Positions 36,701 to 49,416 of a stretch of 64,000 nucleotides of DNA are shown here, in pieces (position 1 is the first letter of the stretch; every line of letters starts with the position of its first letter). The DNA lies in assembly GCF_018691265.1 (NCBI RefSeq), contig NW_024881330.1:21100886-21164885 (forward strand), read 5' to 3'. Origin of the DNA: Tyto alba. Lineage: Eukaryota > Chordata > Aves > Strigiformes > Tytonidae. Below the pieces are notes generated by a model. The model worked only from the letters and a program-made list of their open reading frames with translations, had not been told where the DNA came from and ran no database searches. The translations under genes and the position numbers were made by a program.

Positions 36701-39700
36701 CAAGATCCAGACAGAGGAGCATGTTTCCCTCTGGGATTTCTACTACCACTCGGTCTAATATTCATTTTGCCTATAATAATACAAGCTTCATTAAAGGAGT
36801 AAAACAGCAATTGTCTCCTCGAGATCAAAGGACAATCTCTTAAATAAGAGCAGCCAGATCTCTAGAATGAAATAGTAGGAAAAGTTTGAACTGAATTTTA
36901 TGGTGAATCAAAATGTAAATTGCAATTTCACAAGGAAGACACAGGGCACAAAATTAACTTTGTGAAGACATGGCAAGTGGATGTGTTGATCTTAAAATTG
37001 TGCACAGATACTGAATACTTATCTATCAGCATTTCTAACTATAACAATTCCAAGAGATGAAAAACAATGCCTGACTAAAAGCATTGGTCTTAAGGAATTA
37101 CGATTAAACAAGGAAAATTGCTTATCAGATAAATTATCTGATTGACCTAGCTTTTATTTAACTGATCTTGTATTTGCAAATTAAATATAGTGAAAAAATC
37201 CATCTGTCATCAACAATCATTCTGCAAATCTTGTGGCAGAACAGTACCTTTTCAAAAATCTGCTACATAACACCTAGTATTCCTAAAGCTGTTTAAGAAT
37301 TGTTACTGGAAAATGGAATAGCATCTCTCTTACCTAGATTCAGCATTAGTTTCTCTGGATGTTATAACAAAGTCAGTGTACCTACAATTAACTATCGAGC
37401 ATTACAGAGGTTATTACTGAAGAAAATACTTAAGAGAAACAGACTTAAAATCTAAGCTTCTCTAAAAAAACACAAAAAAGCTCCTAAAAAAAAAGAAGGG
37501 TCTTGGCCAAGCCACAAGAGAATTAGGGATGCAGACTCCTCTCTAGTGAAGCATTCCCACAGGACACGGGGCAGCCCCAAAAGCGGACAGTGCCAGCCAG
37601 CAGACCAGGCCAGCTGTAGGCAGCGAATGAGCCCTTCATGCACATCTGTGTGTTCTAACATCGCCTGCAGTTTCCTTAGAGAAAAGTGGTGGTAAAAGTA
37701 GCAATGGGAACCATTATTCCTGCAGGTTTTATTTCCCTTTGCAAAAGGCACAGGCTAGAGCAGTGAAGTTCAATTTCAGTCTGCCACTGACAGAGTAACC
37801 CAATCTCTAAGTTATTTCAATCCTCTTATTGAACTGTGTCCCTATTACTAATCAAGGAAAAAAAAATTAATAGAAATTATTCTGAGGAAGAAAAACTCAA
37901 AAGAAATAAAATCCCCCTGAACATATCTAAATTCTAAAGACTTCTGAAAGGATTGTGTTTATAATAATTAGAAAAAAGATTTTGGAACCATTCTTTGCTC
38001 AACATTTTTTACACAATTCGCAAATGACACTTCTTAAATCTGTTCAACAGTCACAGATCAGGGGTCTGAACTACTAGTTTAGAAAGGACAGTAGTGGTCA
38101 GGTTACCTGGTGCCTTTATATACCTGCCAGTGAGGGAAAACTTAGGGGAACAATCTGCTAACTTCAATCAACATAGCATATAGACTCCACAAGTGTAATT
38201 TATAGCTTAATGCATCCACAAAGCATTGTGAAGTGCACTGATGACTTTGAATGAGACTGGTTAAATCATTATTATCTCATAAAACCCCCTGCATTTATAT
38301 CTGCACTATACCAGTCAAATAAATGTCTGGTTTTGCTATACCACTGTAATCCCTGATAAACCAGTGGAAATAATGGATGGACATCTGTAGGCAAGCTTGC
38401 AAGTTTTGATTTCAAATGGAAAATAACTGACAAACTCCCACTTTACAAACTCTGAAATCCACCTAGTTGGAGCCTTCAATACCCTTCCTTCTGTATTTAA
38501 AAGGCAAAACACAACTACAAAAAAGTAAAGTGTGAAAGAAATCAATACTGATGCCTCAGCAGTACTTTGGTAAAAAGGTATGTCAAATAAAAAAATTTAA
38601 AATCTTATTCATCACCAACTAAAAAGCAAATATAATGCCACTAAATATAAGTAAGTATTTAACAGAAACTCTAGTTTAACAAGGTTTCACATTCTAGGAT
38701 TTTCTTTGTACATTACAGTTATTTCTTTCAGAGAGAGAACGTGAATAGTAGATGCCTTTTTTGACACCTGTGATTCATATTTGCCTCTGGCACAAATAAA
38801 AGTGGGGAACTTCATAATATAATTTTTTCACAACATACTAATTTCAGTTTAAACCAGCTAAAATATTTCTGCTGTCATTAAATTGCCTTCTATTTTAAAA
38901 TGAGTTATTTCTTATGAAAAATATGACAGTTTTGCACTGTGGTAAAAAACAGGTACAGCACAACATACCTTGTGACAACAGGAGTCACTGCTAGGAGACA
39001 GGCAATTCAGCTTTCATAAACCTTTGCATATTGCTCCAACTTTCTACTGATTCAGCTCTCCTTTCAGCAGATTTTTGTACTGTCTGTGGTGCAGTAGGAT
39101 CTATGCTGGCCAGCTACAATGTCATTTGAAAAAGAACAACTATTTACTAGGAAATATACCAGAAATACTAAATTATGCCATTAGATAGCCAGTAGAAATT
39201 AATGATTTTGCTTAATGAGTGATTCTTGTTAAAGTAGAGTGAGTGATGCAGAGGCAGTGGTCCTTATTTCCATTTTACCAAGACCTTAAATTACATAGAA
39301 TTCATCTCCTTATTTTGTAGTTAACACATCCCTTGACTTTAGCAAAACAGCATTTGTTTCAACCCATACCAATAGGTTCAGATGATCGGTACAGAATGCC
39401 ACTCAAACGTTCTTGGATAGGAATATCATCCCTAATAATCAAACTTGATACACATACTGGTTCTTTGGCATGTCTATCATCACGGCCATCTGTTAGGGTG
39501 GAATTGTGCCTGCTAAAAAGGAGATATGCCAGTTTTAACATGATATAGGTGCCATCAAAATGCAAGTGATGAAGGAAAGGCTCTAGAATATGGCAGTGAT
39601 CAGTCTTCTGTAGAAAGATCCTCTGGGTAGCAACCTAACCGTTATGAGTACTATATTGATAGCTATGATAATTAGAACCATTGGTTGGCTTTTCTGTCTC

Positions 39701-40075
39701 TGTCCACCCTGTCTGGGTGCCTGTCTTCACACTACAGCATTAGTGCTTGATGTTCTGCACTTGCTGAAGGAAACATACATCTTTCTCATTTACCATCAAA
39801 GCCTAATCACATTAAATAGCCTAATTTGAAGGTCAGATGACAATAAGATGAAAATTGTCTTTACACCTTTTAAAATGTGAAGTGATACTGATATTTTTAA
39901 GAATAAATACTTTTCAGAATGAAACAAAAGCCTACTTATTTTCCTTACTTACAAATGTCTTTAAAGGGTCTCCTTTACTACTGGTTCTGGTAAAAAACAT
40001 GACTCAGAAGTGCTGTCTGATATTTTTGATAGGAGGATGACTTCTCTTATGGTCTTTGTGCTACTGCATCATCTT
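30761..40075 (-). other. ZFPM2: ZFPM2 intron 5, segment between CpG island and CR1 fossil
   Basis: After the CpG-rich shoulder (to about 31040) the sequence returns to AT-rich intron. I see an A-tract at about 34184-34198, the A26 tract at 36604-36629 and a weak resemblance to an old SINE near 37770-37860. No coding exon, RNA gene or intact transposon is recognisable; open frames are 99 codons or fewer and unrelated to FOG2. Confidence 0.7.
36604..36629. repeat. A26 homopolymer
   Basis: A run of 26 A, the same length as the tract at 20006. No retroposed body is recognisable upstream. Confidence 0.95.
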
Positions 40076-40690
40076 TAGGAACATAAAAAATACCCTGTTG
40101 GAACAGAGGGTGGTCTATTGACTTCAGACTCTGCCTCTAGAATGTCAACAGGTGATGTCATTTACTAAGAATATGAGAACTTGGTTTCCTTCTGCAGTTC
40201 ATTCCCTAAGAGTTCCCAAGCATGCACATGGATTACATCCTCTTAGTACTATTTACAGATCTGTTGTCCATGACTTTGTCCAATCTCTCTCTGAACCTGC
40301 TGATACTGTCTGCTTTCACAGGCTCCTGTGGCATCAAGTTCACCGTTAACTCCCTGCCGTGATAATCTGTTTTAAATTGTTCTTCTCCCAGTTTCCTGCA
40401 GCACCACAGGATTTGAGGAATAACAGGTCTTCATTCACTTTATCCACTAGTTTCAAGATTTTGTAAGCCTGTATCATATTTCACCCTCATCATTCTCTTC
40501 GCCAAATGGAGGAGTTCTCGGATTTTTTTGTATATTGTCATAAGATAGCTGCTCCCTCGATCACTCCAGTTGCCCTTCTTCAGTTGTGATCAGAGCTGCA
40601 GACAGTACTCAAGATCTGGGTGCACTGAGCTTTCATATATGATGAATTGACAGCCTCTGTCTTGTTCTAAAAACTGTACAGGATTTTGTG
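40076..40690 (-). repeat. Fossil CR1-type LINE, 3' region
   Basis: The plus strand follows the antisense 3' portion of old CR1/L3-like elements phrase by phrase: 'taggaacata', 'ggtggtctattgac', 'tccaatctctctctgaacc', 'tgctgatactgtctgcttt', 'cctgtatcatatttcaccct', 'gttgcccttcttca' and 'gcagacagtactcaaga'. The element therefore lies on the minus strand, in the same direction as ZFPM2, with its 3' end near 40076. Many substitutions and small gaps mean it is long dead and retains no reverse-transcriptase coding. The family name and orientation come from recalled consensus phrases. Confidence 0.7.
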
Positions 40691-42773
40691 ATCTGTATCA
40701 ACGTGTAGTAATGTAGATGTGTTTAAATTAGAAATCTAGTTTCATACAATTGAATGGTTGCCTTTGGGGCTCAGATAAAGGTGTATATTGTCACTGGAAC
40801 AGAGCTCCTTGATACTTTTGACTTTCACAGTGTACAAAGGGACATAATGTGTCACACCTGGCATAATGTAGCTATGCATTAAGCCATATGATCATACTAA
40901 TGGTGAATGGCTCCACAATATGAGCATACACATAACTTATAATATTAGATGGCTATGATATATACAGCTTCAGACATACTAAGAAATTTTCAGTTAACCA
41001 TATATACAACGCACATTTTCTGTACTTGAGAAGATACTTGAAAATGCTCAGCAATTTTCTAGGTAACCATAGAAGACTGGGGAACGAATGTTCAATACTG
41101 TTTTGCTCACCAAAGTTTTCTGCAATAAATTCTGCACACAATTTCCATTTGAACAACCTGCTACTCTACTAGCAGAATTTCTGTGTCAGTCAAATAAACC
41201 TCTGAGAATGCTTCTGACTGCATAAAGTGTCAGCCCTTCTATAGGCCTGAACTTGTAGCTAACAGAGTAGTAAGAAACCTCTGGTCCTGATTTGTTTCTT
41301 AATCTGGTGCCAGCTCCTGCTGACACATCTGCTCACTCTTTTTCGGCTCCTGAAGTTACTGGATAGACAATCTCTTTGCAACAGGTGAGCCCCTTTCAGC
41401 CAGTGTAGCAGCTGGGGCACATGCGTGTGGATTAATGGCACCTGAAACGTGCCAGACTCTCAATATCACAGATGATTGTTCTTCTCCCAGCTTGGCTTTC
41501 CAAGATTATACCACCGTGCCAGTGCTCAGAGGAGAAGACCTGCTGTCTCTTCTATTTTGCTTGGCTACAACTTCGTAGAAGGGAAGAATATATTACCAAT
41601 AAAATTATGTTCTCTTTTAAGTATTACACCATCCTTGGTAAGATATTTGAATTTCAAGGTTAATAGCTTATTTTCTTTTTCCAAGGCGCTCATGAATCTT
41701 AACACTTCTGTCTCCACTACAGGCTTGACCATCTGATTTGCCAAACATCATGGTAATTCATGACCTCTCTCTGTTAGACAGAGTAAGTAATAAATGCATC
41801 AAAGTTTACTAAATGCAGTCTTAGTGTATTAGATAAACCTGAATCAAGTACAGATGTTTATATTAGACTTTTTGGAGGTAACTGTTTTGCCAGAGTTTTC
41901 ATCAGTACTCTGGATTGGTAATAAATACTCCCTCAAACTTGTTTCACAGAAACAATTAATCAAACTATAAAAACTGTAGGACACATTTTAAGTATTTGTC
42001 ACTTGTGGCAAATATTACAAATTCTGAACATAGCTATTTACTTTTCCTTGTCATACCTGTAAAATTCCAACTGTCCATACCATATCTAGTGTAGGAAAAG
42101 TAGGATGAAGAAAAATATGATTTCCTTTTCTGACTAAATGAATCTATTTGAGGCCCTGAATTTGCAAGGAAAGACAGTATTTATTGGTGCACAAACCAGC
42201 TTTTGCAAAGAATTGAATTCCTATGGAGAAAAAAAGATATATACTGTCTGTAGGCATGGGAAAAGCAACAAATTCATGTTGCCAAAAGGCACTTCAAAGA
42301 ATGGGAAAATGTATTGTTTTACTAATAGACATACATATCAACAGTCTACAAAGCTGTTTTTGTCAAATTAATCTGTCATTATCCAGGGGATTATTGATGG
42401 AAACTTTAGCTATTCTCTATGTAACCATATTAAAGACTGACCGTTGCACAGCTTCAGGAAGAAAAATTACATCAAAAGGTCTTCTCTCACCTAGGTGTGA
42501 ATATCATGACATCAAGTCAAAATGACTGTCCACTGGAACTAACACACCATAGAAATGAGTGTGATAGATAGCTGGGTAGATTGTCAGAGGCCTGAAGGAA
42601 AGGCATTGGTGTTCATAATGGTGATTTTCTGTGTTTACTGTGTCTAAACTAAGTTCAGACTTTACCCGAAAAATCAAGTGACATCAGCATTAGGAGATAT
42701 TTACCTTTATGTGTGAAAAACATATCAAGCTGAGCAGTAGTAAGTAGCAGAAAAAAGAAGAGCAAGAGGTTTG

Positions 42774-42798
42774 TTTTTTTTGCTTTTTTTTTTTTTTT
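42774..42798. repeat. T-rich tract (T8 gc T15)
   Basis: Two T runs separated by gc on the plus strand; on the gene strand this is A-rich. Confidence 0.9.
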
Positions 42799-43131
42799 CT
42801 GGTTCAGAGTTTGGCTTGCTGAATGCCATATCACAGGCTGTTAAAGGAAGACCTTTCGCTCCTAAAACTGATGAAAATCAAGTCTGCAGAATAGGGCCTA
42901 ACTGCTCTTTTATTATAAAAATGTCCATTTCTTTTGTCCCATAAATAGAAAACATCAGATTGCACAATAAAAGATTTGACTACTACATTACATTTTCAGT
43001 CACAAATACAACTTTCACAACCTGTGTTTTTTATAGGATGGGAGCCCTGTTTTTATTAGACTTGACATCAGAGTAAACCTGGAAAGTACAATGGGAGAGT
43101 GTGTGATTCATTTTGAATATAATATAATTCT

Positions 43132-43196
43132 CTATGTATGTATTTATATGTGTGTGTGCATGTATTTTCCATTTATATATACACATGCATACATAG
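43132..43196. repeat. Imperfect inverted repeat, TG/TA-rich
   Basis: The outer arms ctatgtatg (43132-43140) and catacatag (43188-43196) are exact inverted copies. Between them, alternating TG/TA and CA/TA stretches are partly complementary, so the whole could fold as an imperfect hairpin. Confidence 0.6.
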
Positions 43197-45637
43197 TTCA
43201 CGAGACTCAGCAAAGCCAGAAAAGGAAATAAAAGTGATTTTAACCTTTAACTTAAAGGGTATAACCCTAAGCTACCAATCATTCTACTCTGAATTATATC
43301 AGCATAAAATAGAACACAATGAGCTGCCAAGTGCATTAACTATGGATTTTAGATTGGAATTTGGAGAGGGGGAGAAAAGAAATTTCATTGTGCACTCTCC
43401 ATGATCTTAATTAATAAAAAGAATGAAATAGATGACAAACTCAGTCTCCAAATAACAATGGCCATTCAACGCTTATTTATGTGGCTGTGGTGGATCTCTA
43501 CTTTATATTCATATAAACAGGTAATAATGTCTTTGTTTTCTTGTTAGAGGTCTGCTACACAATCTGAGTATCAGATGGACTCATTTCAAAGTTGAAAATA
43601 CAATCCTGTTTCATATACTTGGTGCTTACTTGAAATTTGATGTTACTACCTTTGTTTAAAAATCAATTGTACAAGTTGCAATGTAACAAAATATATATAG
43701 CTAGTGCCTAGTCTTCATAGCAGCTCCTATTGTTTTGCATGAAAAATGCATTGACTATAGTATTACGAGGGTAAATGTGCTGTATGCTGAAAAATTCTGT
43801 CACTTTCTATTAGCTGTAAATTATCGACTAGTATAAACCCTAATTTCATTTGTCACATTCTGTTGCATTGCTGCTCTTCCTTGTTCCCATTCTGTCATTC
43901 TGGCAGGCCCACTCTGCCCCAGGTATCACGGCATCGCCATCTGCACCCGACATCTGTCTCTCTATTGATCACACGGGTTTAGCACTTGATCAAACAGAGC
44001 ACGACAGAATACATCTCTTTTTGCAGTACTGCCAATGCCAACTGCTGCATGAAATATATTACAAAAGCATTCTTTTACCTAGTTTCTGAAACTGCAAAGA
44101 GGTTTCTCTTCTTTTAAAAGATTCTTATGTTGTTTTTTTCTTTAACTTTCCATCATTTCTTTCAGAGAAAAAGAAAAAAACAATAGCCTGCCAAAAATTA
44201 GAGATGAAACATTTCTACCGCAGAGTGTGCAAACTAAGAAACTAGCCTACTCAAACTGAAATTATTTATTGAAATAAATTATTACATGAATTCACAGTTT
44301 GTTAGTAAACGTGCATCCTTCATTTTTCTGGGAAACGATGGTACGAAACAGACTACACCAGAAGGTACTAAACAAGCACCTCAGATATTCAAAGGTGGTG
44401 TCTGAAGAACCTTCGCTGTCTCTAGTGTAGATGGTTGATGTTAGCAAGTGACTCAGGAACCTAAGAAAGGTACATAACAACTCATTGCTCAACCAGTGAG
44501 AAAAAAATTAGTGCATGTGAGGACTGATCTGGCATGCTGACCTGGAGGATAGACACCAGGAAATTCTTGGCACTGGAGTATGCCTGAAATCACATCTCCT
44601 TCTGTAAATGCAATACACACATAACCAGGTCTGGGCACCAGGTGCCTCCATTCTTTTGTGAGCAGGAGCAAGGAATTATTTTCTGACCGTAAGCACTTAA
44701 ATAAGCAGTATCAATGCTTTAAAACACTAAGAAGGTGTGCACTACATTTTGCATTGGTATTCTGTTAGAGTGATATGAGAACGTTGGATAACCCAAGATG
44801 GTCACCATATAGGCTTTAACACAACTACGCCACTTACATAAGCTGAGTATTTGACTTCCTTCAGGGGATGAACTGCAAAAAACACCCCTTGCAGTATCAG
44901 GCTCACAGTATTCTTTCACAAAACAGTCTGTGACCAGTTCAGATACCAAAAGGAAATAAGATTACTTTGAACTTCATGAAATTAAGTTTTACATCAGCAA
45001 AATCACCAACATTGGCACAGGTGATAATATGGATTGACTGTCTTGGAGAAATCTCTATTCAGGTATCGTGCAGTTAACAAGCTGCAATGCAACTTTGCAT
45101 TCTTGCAGAATAATTAGAAATTATTTTTAAGAAAAATGGTGACATTCCTAAACTATATTTGGTTTCCAATGCCTAAGATATATCTATGGCAAACAAGGTG
45201 TTCTCAGTACTTAATGATTTTAACTATGTTATTCCTACTGATTTTACGAGAAGTTCTCTTATAAAAATACTTGAGAGGGTACTAGTAGCCGTAAGAAATG
45301 AGACATATAAGGCTAAGAAACTAAATTATGGGGCAGCAGGAGTTACAAGGACAATGTATCTGCTTCTCAGACACAGCATTATGGATTAACAGCACCTAGG
45401 TATTTTATGATAATATCTTCATGTTTTCCACAGGTAGGTACCATATTTCGATCAGTTGTAATGTATTTTTAAATTCATTGAGTAAACAAAAAAGACATGA
45501 ACTTTCTGAAAACAAATGCTGACTTTCTATTTACAAACTATTCAATAATCCAATAGCCACATGCTCTTTTCCTTATTTATGGTACCTTTTCAAATTATGC
45601 TGAAAAAAATTTGTTACGAGCAATCAGATTACACCAA

Positions 45638-45665
45638 CCCACCCCATCCCACCCCACCCCCCCCC
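45638..45665. repeat. C-rich low-complexity stretch
   Basis: Repeated CCCCA-like units end in C10 on the plus strand (G-rich on the gene strand). Confidence 0.85.
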
Positions 45666-48600
45666 AACCAAAATCCTGAACATTAAAAGACTATTTTCCT
45701 TGTTTCAACTGACAGTACTAGTTACAACACAGGAATTAGACTGGGATCTAGCAATGTATTATTCATTAGATTTTTTTGGAGCCAAATACATTAGAGTATA
45801 TAGTTATACCAACAAATTAATATTTTAGAGCTAATTGAAATTGTTCTTCCTATAAAGATTAAGCTTCTTCCCACCCTACACACTTCAGTCATTAAAATAA
45901 CACTTTTAATGCCTTGTCTAAATGATGTCTCACATTAATGCAAAGCTATATTAAAGCACTCAAATGACCAGCTCTTTTGTAATGCATTCTATATGATCAG
46001 ACACTGGGTCAAATCTGGGCAGTGTGTATGAAGTGGTATCAAGTGGAAGCTAATTAAAATATATTCTCTATAGAACTTTACAGAAAAAAGAGAACAGTAA
46101 TCATCAGAAGGTAGAGTCTGAAAATGGCATTTCTGAAAGGCTTGCAATGTGATTTATTCTATTTGCATGAGGATACTTTTTGGAATAAAGGCTTAAGAAG
46201 ATGGCATGAATACTTCAATTACAAAGTACCTTACTTCATTCCTGACAATCTCAGTGATAACTTGTTAATAGTTTGTTTAAAACCTAATTTTAGAGCATTT
46301 AGGTTTGTTTACATATTCAGACACCTTTCTCACAATCAATTTTAAAAACTCCAACAAAATATTAATGAAATAAATCAAGCCAAATCTTTTAAACTTTTCA
46401 GTATTATAATATTTTTAACTCACAAAATTATGTACAGAGCAGAATAACTGGTAATTGAATCTGAATACAGACAAATCCCATTTCCTTTATGAAAGTTAGT
46501 TCATCTCCCACAATCAGATCGATATCTTTCCATACCCAAATCCATTAAATACAGTACATTTAAATTTTTTATTAATTTTTTAATCCAAATTTTACAACAC
46601 GGAAGTTGAATCTTCTTAAGATAACTTAACCAGTGTTTTCTCTATTGTACTTTTACTGATTCAGGGAAGGGGAAATAAATATGGCAAAGGATGAGATCCT
46701 CTTGATACCTCCACATTACCCCAGAGGAAAGATTTTCATGAGATGATGCCATTTCGTGCTCAAATGTAGGTAGATGCGGGGGAGGGTGGCTGTAGTCAAG
46801 CTTGCAGAGTTAGCAAGGGGCAGTCAGACTGCATTTGTTCAAGCTTTGGTCATTTTGTCAGATAAGGCATCAATCCCCCTTATCCACTGACTTATCTCTT
46901 TAAAAAAAAAAAAAATATGAATTTCAGGGATGTGGGTGTTAAGAAGATGGATGAAGCATTTTCTAGGGATAAGATGTGGAGGGTTAGAAAGATCTTTTGT
47001 CTGATTTACTGCAGTAATTCTTATGGAATAAAAAAAAAAAAAAAACCCAAAAAACAGGTGAACTTTTTAGTCCCATCCAGTGTGCTGAATTTACTATCTC
47101 TATATAGATATAGTGATGTAAGCGTAAACATTGATTTTATTTTTTTTTCCCTCAAAATAGCTTCATTATACTAACTGCTAATCTATAAAATAATCTTTTC
47201 TTTCTCATAAGTCTGGTTGTGATAGACCTCTCCATTCACAGTACGTAGCATGGTAATGGTAAGCACGCATTTTTTAGAATGTGAGACACCTTTTTTTCCC
47301 TTAGCTCTCCTCTTTATTTTTTATTATTTGTGGAACTATTTTGATGTGGGCCAAATTATAAATCTTCCAAAAATGGGACTTTTTGTTTGTGCTCACACTC
47401 CTGTGCTACCACTGTGCTGTTTCTTGCAGATGTGTTTGCATTGAAGTAAAACACTTCACTGCAACTTAAGCAAACATACTCATGTTCATTTTAGTTTTAA
47501 TAGGTGACAGTTTAACTACTGTAACAAAGAAAATGGCACCTGTGTTTTAGTGGGAGCCCTGGCAGGCTGAAGCCACTGGGACCAGCCTCCAGCCCACTGC
47601 AGCCGTGCTGGAAGAGAGCAAAGTTTCACTCTTCTGTCCCTACATCTATGTCAGCTTCAGTGACTGCGCTGTAGACTTATGTCAAGAAGGAAAAGGTAAA
47701 ACTTAGTTTTTCTGGATTTCCTTTTACCTGGAAAAAAATTTCCTGAAACAATGCCATTTGGCTATATTAATAATTGATAATAGGTAAACGAAGTTGTAGT
47801 TCACAGTGCCCTTCACTGCAACTCTGGCCCTTTGCCTTACAACTCTGAGGGGAGGTTTCCTCCTCGCTTTCTCCTCAGCAGCACCAACCAGGCCCTTACA
47901 CACCAGGTAACATGCCGCGGTAGCCACCCGGCTGCACAGTCCCACAGCTAGGAAAGGTTTGTGCAAATCCCCGAGTTGGCCTACCCCACCACTGAGGTCA
48001 TAAATTATGTCATAGCCTTTGTTGGCTTAGAGAAGAGTCCTACCATCATAGACCAGAATCCGATCTTAACATCTATTTGGAAAAAAAAAGCAAATCAAAA
48101 TGAAACAAAAAGACCAACCCACAATGTAGAGGTTCATCAATCCTCTTTAACAGATATACAGCTCAAAGGATGTCTGCAACATAGTTTCTTTGATAACCTG
48201 GCAAACTATACCCTTCCCTTAGGAATCTCAGGTGTCATTAGTGTATAAAGTTCAAGTGCTAGGAATCAGGTGAGGAGGCAAGGAGGAGTTTTACGCTATC
48301 TCTGCTCACAGTGCAATCATGCTGTATCGTCTCCCACAAGAATCCTACTCGGCTTGTAATACACCAATAAGTGAGTCCTTCTCACCTAAGATCTAAAGGC
48401 ATGGCAAGAAGCACCAAAAACATGGGGGCAAGTAACAGGAGAAGTGAGAAGAGAGTAACAAAACAATGCAAAGGCATTTCCATTGATTCTGATGCCTGAA
48501 GGAAGTGTTTTGGTTATCAGGTCTGGCATCCTGCCTGCTGCCTATCTTATAATTTGCCCAGTAATTCTGGGAACTGCTTGTGCTTTACAAGTTGTGGTCA

Positions 48601-49385
48601 AATTTTTCTTTTTGAAAAGTATGCTGTCTCCATTAAAAGAAACAAAGCGATAGACAATATATCACAATTAAACTGTTCCAAGGAGTAATTAATCTCAGTG
48701 TTTAAAAAGTGCATTTATTTTCAGTTTGAGCTCTTTCTGCTATCCAGCCGTTGGATACTGCTCTATTATTACTGCTAGGATAGAGAACCATTAGGAAAAG
48801 AGGAGGAAAAGGTAGCAGTAGATACAGGGAAATACTAATATAATAAAATATTTGGAAAATACTAATATAAACTGATGACTTTTGAAATTCAAATAAAAAA
48901 GCTAGATTTTTACGTGTTCTCCAGTAAAAATTTTAAACAATATTATTGTTTTCATTTCACAATGATCCAGTACAGCCCTCGGGAGGATCTTGTTTACATT
49001 GAAGGAACAACTTAAATCCCGTAAGAAAACTTTAGATTAGTAGGAGCAACAGAGACACACTTTGCCTGTCTCTCTGGCCCAGTGACAGGTAAAAAATTTC
49101 ACATGGAGCCAGAACTGCAAAGATGCATTTATTTCTTGCAGTTCTGGAAAGTATGTTTGGGAATTATGCATGTTGTGAGTTTTCATTTTCCGCTGAACTT
49201 TCAATCGAAAATACCATTTTACAATAAATTATCTAAAATCATCAGCAACACCTGTTAAATTAGTCAGATGCTTAAGGTACAAAATGTAGATGACCTTGTG
49301 AGATTGTGAAAATAAAGGAAATGTGAAGGATCACAAATGCTAACCATGTTTATGGTGAACTTTTGTGAAAATACATGTTTATATA

Positions 49386-49416
49386 AATCTATCTATCTAT
49401 CTATTTATCTATCTAT
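49386..49416. repeat. (TATC)n microsatellite with one variant unit
   Basis: About seven tetranucleotide units, one of which reads TATT. A likely length-polymorphic locus. Confidence 0.93.
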
